Positions 12,270 to 25,119 of a DNA stretch of 64,000 nucleotides are shown piece after piece. Under the pieces are notes generated by a model that was not told where the DNA came from, searched no databases, and was given only the letters and a program-made list of their open reading frames with translations. The stretch spans positions 4,302,406 through 4,366,405 of the forward strand of contig JBBCBC010000027.1 in assembly GCA_037126765.1 (NCBI GenBank), given 5' to 3'. Position numbers and translations under genes: made by a program. Origin of the DNA: Stenogyne calaminthoides. Taxonomy: Eukaryota > Streptophyta > Magnoliopsida > Lamiales > Lamiaceae. Position 1 is the first letter of the stretch; each line of letters begins with the position of its first letter.

Positions 12270-15200
12270 TGAAACCAAAACACTTGAGAAAACCAAACAG
12301 TTGATAAGTATAGAAACGCTTAAAGAGCAAGTGTCGTAAGACAAAGAGATTTTGTCTTGGGATCGTAAAAAAATAAACTTTTCATTAGATATGATGATTA
12401 CATGTTACATCGTAAAAGTTTTGAATTTTAAAAGTCACGATCCCTAGACGTCTTCGAATCTTCACTCCTTGGGCTTGTATCCTTCGCATTTCTCTTTGGT
12501 CTTGTGGAATGTTGAAAATGATAGAGTTTCCATTTGACATCGGTTATTGTCCGCTTGATCGATTATCCGCGATTTGCTCAAGATGTCAAAGTAGAATCTC
12601 TCAAATGCCACCATCAAATGAGCCATCCGCCTTTCTTTGAGTATATTAATGATCATACTCTTGGCGAGAGATATCTTTACATTTATAAGCTTGGCCTCAT
12701 TTTCCGAATACTTGTAAAGTCCGATATTTATTCGAAACGGTTGAGGAACTCATCATCCGGTGATTCTTCTTTTGGAACAAGATCAAGGACAAAGGCATCT
12801 AGAAGCCATTCACTTCGATCTTATTCCATTCCTCAAACCTCTTAGCGTGTGCGATTTTTTTTTGGTATGATCTCGCCGACTTTTGCGGCAACCGAGGTTC
12901 ACCATTAATCCTTTCTTAGCCCTTGATTTGAACTTCGTTTCAACCCTTCGCTTGTGCCCGCTTTTTCTGTCATTCTTTCTTCTTCACCATCCGCTTTTGA
13001 CAATTTTACAAATATCACCAGATCCGACATTGACTATTTGTCTTACGGTGACTTTCTTGGTCCGAGTAATCGTCCAGATTTTGATGTTCCAAAGACCAGC
13101 AGCACCTTTCTTGTAATTGAGCTTTGTCCACGGGCCTTGTCTTCGATGTGTCAGTTGGTTTCTCGATCCTTCCCTTTTTGGTTTGATCAAAAAAGCGCAT
13201 TGAGGTGGGAAGTCGAGACCCAAAGTTGGATCGACAATGCCCGATTTAGATCATTAGCGAGATAAACACGAAAGATTGAGTCACGATTCTCGACAGTTGT
13301 AATCGATTCTTTCTTGGCGCTTCCATTGTAGCGAGAGTGTCCAAATCATTTTGTCAAATTTCTCTTCGATAACTCGAGCCTTTTTCTCGATGGCGTCGAA
13401 AAAAAGATTGATTTTGATCCACTTTTGACTTGTCATCAACCCGATTTTGTAAGCTCAAAGATATGGTGGTCATAGATTGGGAGAACGATCTCGATTGCTT
13501 CGATTTGTTTGAGATCGATTGTCTCTCGATCGCTTAGCACTCTCCGATCTCTTCTTTCGGAGATCTTTGAAACAAGATCGATCTCCTGAGGTTGATCGAT
13601 GGTGATTTGAGATGTAGGAATTGGATCCATCACTTGATCGAGTTCGATTGTTTGTGCCTCCCGTGGTTGGTCGTGAATCTACAGCCACGGTTCCACTTTC
13701 ATCGGCAGACTCGGCATTCACCATTTCGGTCATTTCGAGCTTCTTGAGCGTCTCGAACTTCTCTTCTTCCGTGAATTCCAACTTCCTCGTGGATCGAGCT
13801 TTCACAGATTTGCTCGGATATGAGCTCGTTTGTGATCCCACTTTTGGCGAGACTTCCTCATATCGAAGTCAAAATCTGCGAACTCATCCGCACCACCCAT
13901 CATTCAACAAGTAAGATAAGATCTGAAGCTTTTTAATCTGAGATCTCTCGGTGAGGATCTCCATGACTTCTTCTCTTATAGCGGGATGGGCGACGGTTGT
14001 GGATACATCTCATCAATCTCTCGCTCATTCTTAGTCCGACCATTTTTCCAAAGGATGGTCTTTGTTGATCTGGATCTGAAATTATCTCCGGATTCTGTTG
14101 GATGAGATGTGGAAGCTTCGGTTGTGCTTGATCGGCGGAAGTTATGCGATTGGTTCGACTGTGGATCTTTGGGCGATTATGTCTGGTTGGTTCATGAAAG
14201 GTGAACTAGCGGTAGAGACATGCTCGGCGTGACCTTTAGTCCGGCGGTGAATCGGTTTGAGGTTGAGAAAGTAGATTTATCGGTTTGTGCTTCTACCTCG
14301 GATCGTTACAGCGAGCCCTCAGGTTGAGAAGCTTGCCTGTCTGATTCTGTTCTTTGTTGCGCAACAGACTGTTCAGGCGCTTTTTCTTCTTCTGACTCAT
14401 CTTCTAGTGCTAGAGTCAGGGTAGGTTGCTTTGCTTTCTTTGGCCTCTTCTCCGGCCTTCACGGTTTCCGTTTCTTTTTACGTGGAGCAATTTGGTGTGG
14501 ATGGTAACTTCTTTGCTCTTTCCTTTCTTGATTTTGTTGGAGTGGGCTCCTTGTCATCGTCTGGTGGCCCATATATAACTGAAGTTGATGAGGAAGGCAT
14601 TGTAGGACTTGATCCATTCTATTCCATTCAAATAGCTTGGCGTTTGTCTTTCAATATAACTGCAACCTTGTTGAGATTGCTGACTCTCTTTTTCAGAAAG
14701 ACCTGCCTGGATTCATTGACTCCAAATTTTTCGTGTTCTTGGAGCAAGATGGCTTTTCGAAAGCCGTGCCAATTGATGTTATAGCCCCATCAATTATTCA
14801 CGCCATCTTTGTACATTTTGACCGATGTGAGAGCATCTGGGCTAAATGAGATTCCCATGATCGTTCTTGATAGAATGTCAAACAACGATCATGTACTTTC
14901 TTTTGAGCATTGGCGCGATGAATCCATTTGTCCGACGATGTTTGTCCGCCTCTCTTAAGAGCTCCTCTCGATTTCTTCATCCTCATTCTCCTCAGAGTGT
15001 GCGGGTGAGATTAGCCCTTTTTAGCCGAAATGCAGAACAGTGATGTCCGCATTTGTCGTCGATTTCTTCTCCGCTATTTGTCGACATCGGTTTTTTTCAG
15101 ATCCACACTCAAATTCTGCAAGAATTGAAGTTATTCATCTTTGCATCACCGGATTGCAAATGGAGCGAGCAATATGTTTCGATCCCAACTTTCTTCGAAA

Positions 15201-17538
15201 TTTGTTCCACCTCCATGGATTCAGAATCCTCGGTGGTTCCAAACCGAACGAACTTATCCTCAAAGATCTTCGTTGCGATTCGCATAATTGCACATGATCT
15301 TTCCAAGTCCATGAGTGGCCATCTACAAGTGAGATAGACTCATTAAATTTGTGCATAATCAATATCAATATCATTCCGCGGAAAACAAAAGGCAATGAAG
15401 CATAAATTCAAAAACAACTTTTGAAAACAATGTTTTTAACGGAAAGAAAGATTCATCATTAAGCTTAAAAGAAAATATTACCGATTCAAATTTTCGAGAA
15501 GATTTTTGAACTCTAAGAAATCGTTTTTGAAACGTGAAAAAATTTGAAGTTTTTCAATGAGAGTAATGCAAGTTTGTGAAGCGTAAAAAACTCGTAAGGT
15601 TTGATGAATCTTATATAGAGGCGAGGGTACAATAAGACAAGATTTTGAAGATCAATCGTTTTGAAAAGATTGTACGCTCCAGATTAAGGTTTTGATCGTA
15701 GGGTTGGGAAAAACGACGACACAAAAACTTTTGGATTTAAAACGATCGATCAAGTAGCGGTTAATACATGTACCCCACGTCCGCATTAAATGATTTGCAG
15801 AGTACACGCCACAAGGATAATGGGTACAAAGAAGGCAAATAATATCGATACGATCCGATAAATAAGTAAAGAACAAGAGAAGAGAGATCGATCCGGTTGA
15901 TCGATGTTGTTATCGACCAATATTACTTGTCAATGTTGATTCCACTTGTTGATCTTAATCATTCTTCGCCTAAGCCTTAAGAAATTTCCCAACCGATCCT
16001 TTTAACCGATCTTCCCAACAGCATTTGATTTGTTGAAACTTCAAAGCTTAAATGATCTTTCCTTGAGTACGCCTCGATTTCCTTTTGATCCTCCTTGATC
16101 GGTTGAAGTTCCCCTTCAACCGATATTTCCGACATAGACCGATATATCGATTTATTGAGTTTCGTGCTCACCGATCTCTCTCTATCCGATCATGCTTGTA
16201 AGTAATCGATTTTGGTTGACCTCATCCGATTCTTTTCGGATTAAGCCAATTCTTGGGATAAGTGTTACCAAAAACTTAGTCTAGAGTAGTAGCTTCTATT
16301 CCCCAAGTAGGCGTGATTGACATGCGTAAATATCGGTGCGAATCTCTCGATATGTCAATCAACCGTAAATTTATCCAATTATCGGTCGCGTGATTTCTAC
16401 ATCACTCGTCCTTTTTGATGCAAATTTCTGATAGGCTTCTTGAAATGGAAATTGCATTTGCATCCTTGCTTGGCCTCTATAAATTGGACCAATGTTTTAC
16501 ACAACATCACCCATTCACCATACTTATCTTCTTTGTAAGAATCATGTATCTTGGTGAACCCTTGTTTCATTGAGACTTCCTAAGAAACACTTTTACACCC
16601 TTTTATATGGTTTCATCTTCTCAAATCAACCCTTTGCATCCCTTATTGTTTGTTTTCTTCATCATCTTCGATTTCACATACGATTCTTAAAAGCTTCTCT
16701 ACCACCAGTATATGGATCTGCTTTGTTGCAACCGGAGAAGACACTTCTCCTAACCGTATGCACCTTGGTGTCTATCTCGATGACGAAACGTAACCATCGA
16801 CTTAGTCTGGTATGAAATATCGCACACATGTGCCCATGAGATCCGATGACCAACTCTTTGGCACACGTGCTCCATTCAACAAATTGGAGAGCCCTACTAC
16901 TCCTCCTTTTAGGGCTCACCGGCTTAGTAATCTGTCAATGCCGCTCTCACTTCACTTGGAGAGTCCATCGGTTTTGGCATGGGATTACCTTTCAAACCTT
17001 CCCCCACCCCATTAAGTGGGGAAAAATGAGAGCGTCGATTTCATAAAATCTCTCTCTCTTCCCTCATTAACACTTAACTAATGAGTTCGGGTTTGGGTTT
17101 GGATGCAGTTTAGGGTTCTAGGTTTAGGATTTTGGTTAACATTTATGTACTTGACCTCAAGATCTTCTTGTACTTGTAACTTTCGTAATGTAACCTCACC
17201 TTCGGTTTTTTATCAATGAAAAGTTCTCATTATTTCATTTTGTTGTGTAAATTCACCTTTCTTATGCGATTGATAGCTTTCTTAATCTCTCGAATCTTGC
17301 TTGTTGAATATCACCTAAAACGAATCACAAGGAAATACTATAACCAAATTGATTTAATCGAGATAATCCTTTAAACCGAGCATTTTCCTTAATCGATAAA
17401 CCTTGAATCGATCGGTTCTTTAAACCGATAGACTTTAAAATCGATAAACTAAAATCGATCGATTCCTTTGGATCCGGTAGCGTGTATGTCGATCGATTTT
17501 TGCTTATCGATCTCTTGAGATCGATTAAGATACCAAAC
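12270..17538 (-). other. Long 3' region between pol and 3' LTR of the Copia element
   Basis: About 5.3 kb lies between the RNase H end and the polypurine tract. Minus-strand fragments include a charged stretch at 13,470-13,841 (KLEFTEEEKFETLKKLEM, then Arg/Ser-rich) and a basic stretch at 14,798-14,986 (WESHLAQMLSHRSKCTKMA). Frames are too broken to define one protein. In some Sireviruses this interval encodes a putative envelope-like protein of unclear function. I see no signal peptide or transmembrane pattern that would establish that here, so the content is described but not named. Confidence 0.4.
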
Positions 17539-18130
17539 TCAATCGATTTCTCTCGATCTAGTTAGTCTCTTAACCAAATAGTTCTCGAGAAGCATTCCAT
17601 CAAACATTTTCGGTGACATTTCTCCAAGATCTAGAAGTCCTAGCTCATTGCATAAATCTCTGAATCGATCTCGGCTAGTGGCTTGGTTAGAATATCGGTA
17701 TACGTATATCAAGATGAATCTTTTTCCATTCTCGATATTCTTCTTTTCAACGTGATCTCTTATGAAGTGGTGTCGACATCTACATGCTTGCATCTTGTCA
17801 GTAAAAACCGATTACGAGTGATTGCAATAGCACTATTACTGTCACAGAATATAGGTACGTTCTTAGCTACAATGTTGTAATCCTCACCGATAGCGAGAAG
17901 CGATTGGGAACAACAAAACTTCCTTAAACCGTATATTTCCCATTGTTGATGCCATAATCGATGTCTCCTTTTGAAAACCCACGAGATCGGTTTTACTTCC
18001 TAAGAACCGACATGTTCCCGAGGTTGATTTTTCCTGTCGATCTTGCAACCTCCATAATCGAGAATCGAAATACCCACTAAGTTTCTAGATTATCATCGAT
18101 GGGTAGAATAAACCAAGGTTTATTGTTCCT
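17539..18130 (-). pseudogene. Copia RNase H domain
   Basis: Minus-strand peptides in several frames match the Copia RNase H: GCKIDRK, then VPIFCDSNSAIAIT, CKHVD and HHFIRDHVEKKNIE, ending CNELGLLDL. The order and spacing are right, but the frame changes several times. RNase H would remove the RNA strand during reverse transcription. It follows the RT directly, as in all Copia polyproteins. Confidence 0.85.
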
Positions 18131-19130
18131 TCAGATATATAAGAATCCGCTTACCGCTTCTAGGTGGTGACCATTGGATTTGCACGAAATCCGCACATAC
18201 ACCTCATCGCGAAAAGTGATATCCGGTCTGGCGGGGCAAATGTATAATAAAGATCCAATGAGAGCCCTATATTCCTTCTGATTTGTTTTCTGACCGGCCT
18301 CATCTGGATCCATCTTGAATCCAGTCATCATAGGAATTTTGGCTTCCTTACTATTTTGAATTCCAAACTTAGCCAAAAGATTCCTAGTGTACTTTGCTTG
18401 GCAGATGAATATCCCTTCTGAACTTTGTTTAACTTGGAGACCTAGAAAGTAATTCATCTGACCCATCATGGACATCTCAATTTTCCTTGCATCGGTTCTT
18501 TGAATCTTTCACATAGGTTCTTGTTTGGAGATCCAAGATGATGTCGTCCACGAAATCTGAACCATCGTAATATCTTCTCCATCTTCTATTCTCGGTCAAG
18601 GTTCTCGTCCTTTATTCTTTAGTGAACCCACTTTCGATCAAGAACTGAGAGAGTGTATCATACCAGGCTCGCGGAGCCTGTTTCAGGCCATAAAGAGCTT
18701 TTCTTAAACGATACACTTGGTTGCCCTTTTCAAAGCCTGGAGGTTGTTCGACATAAACTTCCTCCGCTAGTACCCCGTTTAAGAAAGCACTCTTTACGTC
18801 CATCTGATACACAGTGAACCCTCTGTGGGAAGCATAAGCCAGAAACAGCCGAATGGCTTCAAGGCGAGCGACTGGTGCAAAGGTCTCATCGTAATCAATT
18901 CCTTCTGATTGTGAATACCCCTTAGCAACAAGTCTTGCCTTATTTCTGGTGATAACATTTTTCTCATCTCTCTTGTTCTTGAAGATCCATTTCGTGCCAA
19001 TTACGTCTTGATGACCTCGTCTGTCTACTAGTTCCCATACTTTCATTTCTCTCGAATGTTCGGCTCCTCCTCCGCATGGCTAGAATCCGGTTTTAGGCGT
19101 CTTGTAATGCTTCCCGATTGTAGTTGGTTC
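18131..19130 (-). pseudogene. Copia reverse transcriptase
   Basis: The best-preserved part is a 144-codon open stretch at 18,612-19,046. It contains VWELVDRRG, GTKWIFKNK, KARLVAKGYSQSEGIDYDET, FAPVARLEAIRLFLAYASHR, YQMDVKSAFLNG and LYGLKQAPRAWYDTL, all Copia RT signatures. The catalytic YVDD box appears as FVDDIIL near 18,545-18,575 in another frame. The palm continues with MGQMNYFLGLQV and FICQAKYTRNLLAKFGI at 18,131-18,475. Upstream, TNYNREALQDA fits the usual lead-in to the RT domain. As written it is broken by frame changes. Confidence 0.93.
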
Positions 19131-20724
19131 CTTCATAGACAGATAATGACAATACATGGCACTTTCACCAATCGATGTCTAGTTTTGATTTTATCGACGG
19201 GTCTCCACCATCGATCGGTTGGATGATCGGGTTATCCGTGTCCTTCGCTCGATTTGGCGCGTCGGTTTTGAGAACATCGTCCGCTTTTCGATAAAATCTT
19301 ATTCTTAGTGATTGGGAGTGGTGCGGTTATGGTCCACTTGATAAGAACAAGTCTCGGTGATGTTGGAATCATCATGTCTTTGATGTCGTTCGAGAACTTC
19401 GAAGTTCCCCGAACCGGATGGTTCGGTTTTCTCTGCCTCAAATTGAATCGACTTTTTTTCATCGACAGTTGTTCGTACCTTAGGATCCGATTGATCCGGT
19501 GAATCGCCTAGATCCGAATGTAAATTGATCTGATTTAGATCCTTTATCCTTGATCGTTAGGTGATCCATTTAAATATCGTGTTCGCAGATCGTGTGCTTC
19601 TTTTGTTACGGCGATTTCTCTTGATCGGAAGATGCTTCATCAAAGGTTACATGGGGTGTTTCTTCCACAACAAGGGTTCGCTTTGTTGTAGACCACGAAA
19701 GGCTTTGCTAGATGACGAATACCCTAGAAATATACCCTCATCGACTTAGCCTCAAAGGTCTTCAACCGACTTTTCCCATTGTTGTGTATGAAACACTTGC
19801 ACCCAAAAAACATGGAAGTAAGAAACACGAGGTTTTCGCCTTCCACAGTTCATAGGGTGTTTTGTAGTGAGCCTTTAGTCGAGACATCTGCTACTGCGTA
19901 TGGCATGCAAGTTGATTATTCGCCTTTAAACGGTTTGGTATCGCATGTTCAAATAACATTGTTCGGCGAAACTTCTTTTGAGAGTTCTGTTTTCTCCGCT
20001 CATTTACTCCATTCTTGTAGGCGCCTCGCGGTGATGTTTCATCAGATACCAAACTTAGAGCAAAAATCAAGAAATAAAGGAGTTCGTAAATTCGCACCTT
20101 TATCTCGATCCGATTTACTACTGTTGACACCCTTCTCATTTTGTAATCTTCTTAGTAGCTCTGTATCTTGGTTGTCGCCTCATTCTTCTTATGTAAGAAT
20201 ATAACCCGTAAACTTGGAATAGTCATCCACGATTACCCGAGTGTATTTGCGTCCGTTGAGATCGACCGTGTAATCGGTCCAAACAGATCCATATGAAGCA
20301 ATTCAGAGATCTCTGACGCCTTCCCCGAAATTCCTTTGAATGAAACTTTGACTGTTTTTTTCCTTCCGACATGCAAAGACATGTCCGATCCTTTGAGAAC
20401 ACTTCATTCGAAGTCCTTCCACTAGAGACATCCTAGTTATCTTATTAAGAGTTTTAAAGTTCGGGATGGCTCATTCTTTTGCCGAGCCAACCGCTACTTT
20501 TGGAACTCTTAACAATCAGCATGCATTTCTTGGACAACTGCTCCAATCACCGTAGATCGTCCCTTTTCTTGAACCATTAAGCATATATCTTTGAGTGACT
20601 CGATTCTTGATAGTGCATTGATCGGTCGAGAACTCAACACCAATCCGTTGTCGCAGAATTGTGAAACCAATAATAGGTTGTGCTTCGGACCTTCGACATA
20701 ATGACTCCAGCCATTTGTACATCA
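19131..20724 (-). pseudogene. Copia integrase region
   Basis: On the minus strand near 20,190-20,345 a stretch reads VDLNGRKYTRVIVDDYSK, preceded by a shifted form of the LHMDLFGP box that holds the first catalytic aspartate. Between here and the RT the sequence is broken in all frames and only short integrase-like pieces remain. It would insert the retrotransposon cDNA into host DNA. The call rests on the core box and its place between protease and RT. Confidence 0.75.
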
Positions 20725-21042
20725 TCATTCTCTAAGGTTCCAACCCTTTGGTATAACCAAAGTTATCATCACCGAAGAGTACACGCGGCCTTTCGTTCTA
20801 TGTAGAACGGGGAGATGTTTGCTTCCGATCATGTGCCTTGAGCATCCACTATCGATGTACCCAGGATAGTTGCTTGCACACCTCCTTTGTTGGCCGACCC
20901 ACGCGAACCCCGCAATCGGATCGGGTTTAGGTACCCTTTTCGGATTGGGTCCCTGAGGGGTTAGGTTTGATTTGGGGATCCATACAAACAGAGCACTTCT
21001 ATGGTGATCGGTCGGATCGTAAGGCTTTGATTTGTCTCCCAT
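20725..21042 (-). pseudogene. Copia protease segment
   Basis: An open 105-codon minus-strand stretch contains YIDSGCSRHMIGSK, the Copia aspartic protease active-site region (D-S-G followed by C-S-R-H-M). Downstream, KGRVYSSVMITLVIPKG resembles the conserved VTFGDN..KGKG region after a few changes. The protease cuts the gag-pol polyprotein. The neighbours are gag upstream and integrase downstream. Confidence 0.8.
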
Positions 21043-23573
21043 ACATCAACATAATCATACTTATCCTCATATGCTTTCGATTTGTATGATTACTTGTGTG
21101 AACCTTGGATGACTTAGAAGACTTATGATTTACCTTTTCGGTTTGTCTTCTTTTTATCCATTAATTCAAAGCGCGAGTAGCCTAAATTTCGACTATAGGG
21201 GTAGGTACGATCGCTACCATCAAAAGATTCATATCCTTTTCGCATAGATGGTTTTCGCGATTTACGAAGCATGCTTATTAGGCAATGACCTTGACTGGGT
21301 CTCGATTAGACTTCCCTTTTTTGTAGGTTGTCTTTTTCCGATTCTCGATCTGCTTGATCGTTGAGGTTTCTTCGGAAGAACCGGGTTCTTCCGCTTGATT
21401 CCTCGGTGATGCTTTTACCATTGGGGTCCATTTACGTTTCTTTTCGTTTGGCACTTGCCTTACCCGCTCAACCGGTCTCTTACCCCTATTAGATACAAGT
21501 TTAGCTTTTGGTGTATCTTTTTTTTAAATTAAATCCGATTACACCTTTACGAGATGAATCGATCGGGGCTTTTGAGGATGTGGAGGGTTTCTCATAGCCA
21601 AGTCCCTCCTTATCAATCTTTACTCGAAAATAGGCGTTCATGTGTCTTTAACGGTTTGAGATGATTTTGAAAAACATCTATTTTCTTACGCAGATTTTCC
21701 TCGGAGGATTTCGGACTTTCATGCATTCGGAATAGCTCATCGAATTTTGCTTGCAAGATTTTGAAGTCATCGACTTGTTTTGTCTGTTAATTTCCATCTG
21801 TTTCTTTGATCTGCTTTTTCCCGATCGAAGCTTTAACTTCGAGAATTTTAAATTCCTCGCCATACATCTCGAAAGCGGTTTCAAATTGATCTAAGTTCGA
21901 GGTTTTTCCGAGATCATTTTCTTGAAGAAGTCGATTATTTCGATCCTCGGCTTATCATTCTCGGCTTCCACAATAGCATAAGTTTCTCTTGCATTGGAGA
22001 GATCTTCAAGCAATTGCTCGAGTAGAGTTGCCAGTCAATCTCCCGGCCCGGTGTCTTTAATGATAGCGGTGTAGAAGCGAACGCGGGGGTTTGAGGTTAC
22101 CTCGGTTTGGTCCTCCCCGCCATCGGGCGAGTTCATTATCGTCGCAGCGAGAATATCGGATCTTCACTTTCATAGAAATCGTCTGGACGATCGGTGAAGT
22201 CTTCTCTGAGAGGAGTATCCGAGTCCTCGGAGGCGATAAAATCGTCAATTCTGGCGTATCGACAACCATAGCTCTTACTCTCTATCTATACCGCTCTCTT
22301 TTTGTTCCTCTTTTTCCCTCTCTCTAGAAGCGTCCGGTGCAGGCGTCTACTATAGTGACACAGCCTCACCGGATTGAAGCACGCTCGCGGATCCACTGCC
22401 TTTCCTTCCGGGTGAATCACTCATACATATGACCTATCGGTGATTTCCCTTCGATAGTAGTCGAGTTTCTTCTATCGATTGGTTATCTCTTCCTTCCTTC
22501 GTCGACTATCTCTTTTCCTTTTCATCTCGTGATCCCTCCGATCATCGACTGGTTCTTTCTGAGATCTATTATTCGATCTCCTATCTCGCCCTCGGCTATG
22601 TTGATAGTCCTTATAAAATCTTCGATACTTACCAAGTTGTATATCCGACTTCTCAAGCTTCCCCGTAAGCAACGCGATCTGCTTCCGCGACTTAATATAT
22701 TTCCAATGGGTTCATTGGCCTTTGTTCTGCTTCTTTTGGTTGCCTTGAAAGCAACCGATTTTGAAGTCGAGGTTTCAAAGAGGGCCCTCGCCTTCATCAT
22801 CGCCTTGACCTCTTTCAATCAGTCGAACTTCGTGAGCTTTAAGACTCAAGAACAAGCTACTAGGTTTCATTCTTGAAATGTCCCCGCAATCTTTGATTAC
22901 CGCGGACCTTCATGTCCCACTTCTTGGTAGAGACCTTAGATCTTATAGTTGATATCTTTATCGGTCATCTCTACCAAGTTCTCGAAGCTTGTTTATAGAC
23001 ATTGTAATTCTTCCATCGAGTTCGTTGATGGTTTCGTTGGCAAAGATCTTCGGTTTCTCGAACTTCACCCGGTTAAACGAAGACTACTGTCTTTTATCTG
23101 CTTCATTTCCTCGCAGATCTCAAATTTTAGTATCCCACATTGCTTTTCGCAGATTTGAGATACTTAATCTTCTCTTTGGTGACCTTATCCATTGTCTTCA
23201 TGATGATATGTCTTGCAATGGTGTCCAGAGTATCTGCGCTTTCTTCCTGTGTCCATCGTAATTTGGGCTTTTTTCGTACAAGACTTCGCATGGGAAAGTC
23301 CGGATCTCCTCCGATCGCAGGATTGTCGAGTAAATGATGATGGGTCCTCTCTCGATGACTTCCATCATTCTCGCCAATCGACGAGCCTAGATGGTTGGAC
23401 ATATATATGGCCCAATCTGCATACTCATCAATTGAGAACTTCGCAGATCATGATACATACCGGACGTGTTATCCATGCTTTGAAATTTTGGAAAATGAAT
23501 GAGTTTTTTAAAACGGTTTTTCAAGATCGATTCGATTGACCACAATGACACGTAGTCAAGGGTTAAGAACCAA
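21043..23573 (-). pseudogene. Copia gag region (degraded)
   Basis: This interval lies between the primer binding site and the protease, where gag belongs. Minus-strand fragments are charged and rich in Lys, Arg and Glu, for example RSLVRKKPKLRWTQEESADT (23,127-23,402) and KMKPLSRCMARNLKFSKLKL-like text near 21,880. No CCHC zinc knuckle could be read cleanly. The assignment is mainly positional. Confidence 0.6.
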
Positions 23574-23586
23574 CCGCCTGATACCA
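23574..23586 (-). other. Primer binding site (initiator Met tRNA)
   Basis: On the minus strand TGGTATCAGGCGG lies two bases after the 5' LTR end. It begins TGGTATCA, complementary to the 3' end of plant initiator methionine tRNA, the primer used by most Copia elements. It fixes the element's orientation. Confidence 0.9.
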
Positions 23587-23588
23587 CT

Positions 23589-25119
23589 TGTAGGTCCCGA
23601 ATTAAGTGAGGGCGTAAGTCTAGAGGAGGTGAATAGACTTCAAAAACTTTTTCGTCAATCAGATCAAAGTCGATAGCCCGATCAGAGGCGAGTGAATCAG
23701 TTTCTGATAACCAACTTAATGAACGCCGAGAAGGCCGGTCGATTCCGTAACTATCGATTAACCGATAAAAGGAAGCTTAAGTTTTACCCGTGAAAACTGG
23801 GGCCAGTATTAATCAGATTCCAAGTTTTATCTTTTAATCGATGACGTAAATTTCAGTCCGACGATCGTTTGGTGTTGTCCTGATCTTAACTTAGAATGTA
23901 TGCGCTTTTAAGATTGTGCGATGTGAGAGCGCTTAATCAAAGCAAAGAAGGCACACAAGATTTATAGTGGTTCGGACAAACCAGCCCTACGGCCCACTCT
24001 TTCCCTTTCACAAGGGGCACCAACTTAACCGACTTAACCGACCGGACTTAGATTAGTGTGTTAGTCCAACACAAGACACCAACAGATGTTTTAAGAGTTC
24101 TCACTCAACCGATCCCGTAAATCAAGATTAGAAACCCTAGATCGAATCTTCGCTAAACAACTTATCCTAACTTGGGGGTTTGGGTAAGATTGTTGAGGTT
24201 CCAACTATGAAATCTTTCCTTGCGTAAAGCGACTCAATAGATGAAAAGATTTCTTGCTAAGAACTTATGGGATGAACACAATATAAAAATAAGCTTGTTG
24301 TTGTGTTCTTCGTATGAAATCGACTATAGTTTGAGCTTCTTGATTATGTTGTTTGTCCAAGCATTTCCGTTTTCACTCAAGTGTGATCCCATATTTATAG
24401 ACCTTGAGATCAAAGAGCCGTTGAGAGCAATTTGAATCTCGGGCTATTTTAGGTAGAGTTGCAGTTTGATGTGACGTGCTTCGAGAATCAGCATGGCCGA
24501 AAGCGTGAATGTGTATTTTATAGCCGCTTGAGAGAGCAACATCGAATCCCGCTGATATCAACTCTCGTTCATACGTGTTTCTTCCTTATTGGATGAAAGC
24601 CTTGCTTTGCGTTGTTGTTCCTCCAACTAAGGTTGGTATTCTTCTTGTTTAGATCGCAGACGTATGATAAGATGAAACATCGGTTTTTTCATCTTATGAG
24701 TCGATCCGATCACCGAATCGATCACCCACCCGGAAGGCGCTGGCCGACTTAGCTTCAACCGGGTCGACTTTGTAGGTCTTTCTTATCTTCCGGAAGTCAT
24801 CCGATCTTCGAGTATTGAGGTTTGAGCTTCATGACTTCCGCCGAGTTATCCGACTAGATCCCGATTCGATCGATCTTGATTCTCGTTTAGCATTCTGCTT
24901 ACTTTGATATCGAACTTTCTTACGATTCTTCAGATCGACCTTTACATATTGAGTTCCCCTCAATATGTGACCTATCTATTACATCGGTTTTTTCTATACA
25001 ATCATTATCAACTCCGGTCTCCTATAGCAAGAATGTAAACATCATCGACCAAATGTGTCCGACCGGGTCCTATTACATGTGTTTTTGGAACTTTCATCAA
25101 AACTATAAATTTCCCAACA
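23589..25119 (-). repeat. 5' LTR of the Copia element
   Basis: A 1,531-bp direct repeat of the LTR at 10,731-12,256, ending TTTCCCAACA before the TATAT duplication. It is the 5' LTR because the element is on the minus strand. It should drive gag-pol transcription; no promoter box was assigned with confidence. Confidence 0.95.

Larger units (their letters stand above)
10731..25119 (-). mobile_element. Full-length Sirevirus-like Ty1/copia retrotransposon
   Basis: This element has two ~1.53 kb LTRs in direct orientation, a 5-bp target duplication TATAT on each side (10,726-10,730 and 25,120-25,124), a primer binding site at 23,574-23,586 and a polypurine tract at 12,257-12,269. All these place it on the minus strand. 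The minus-strand order is gag, protease, integrase, reverse transcriptase, RNase H, which is the Copia order. The RT peptide KARLVAKGYSQSEGIDYDET and the initiator-Met primer site fit the SIRE/Maximus group. The element is unusually long: about 5.3 kb separates RNase H from the 3' LTR. Sireviruses can carry an extra ORF in that interval. The coding frames are heavily interrupted, but see the finding on LTR discordance before treating this as true decay. Confidence 0.95.

Noticed and set aside
12883..13265. Overlapping plus-strand ORFs in the Copia element
   Set aside because: The element reads on the minus strand by primer site, polypurine tract and pol order; these are antisense shadows.
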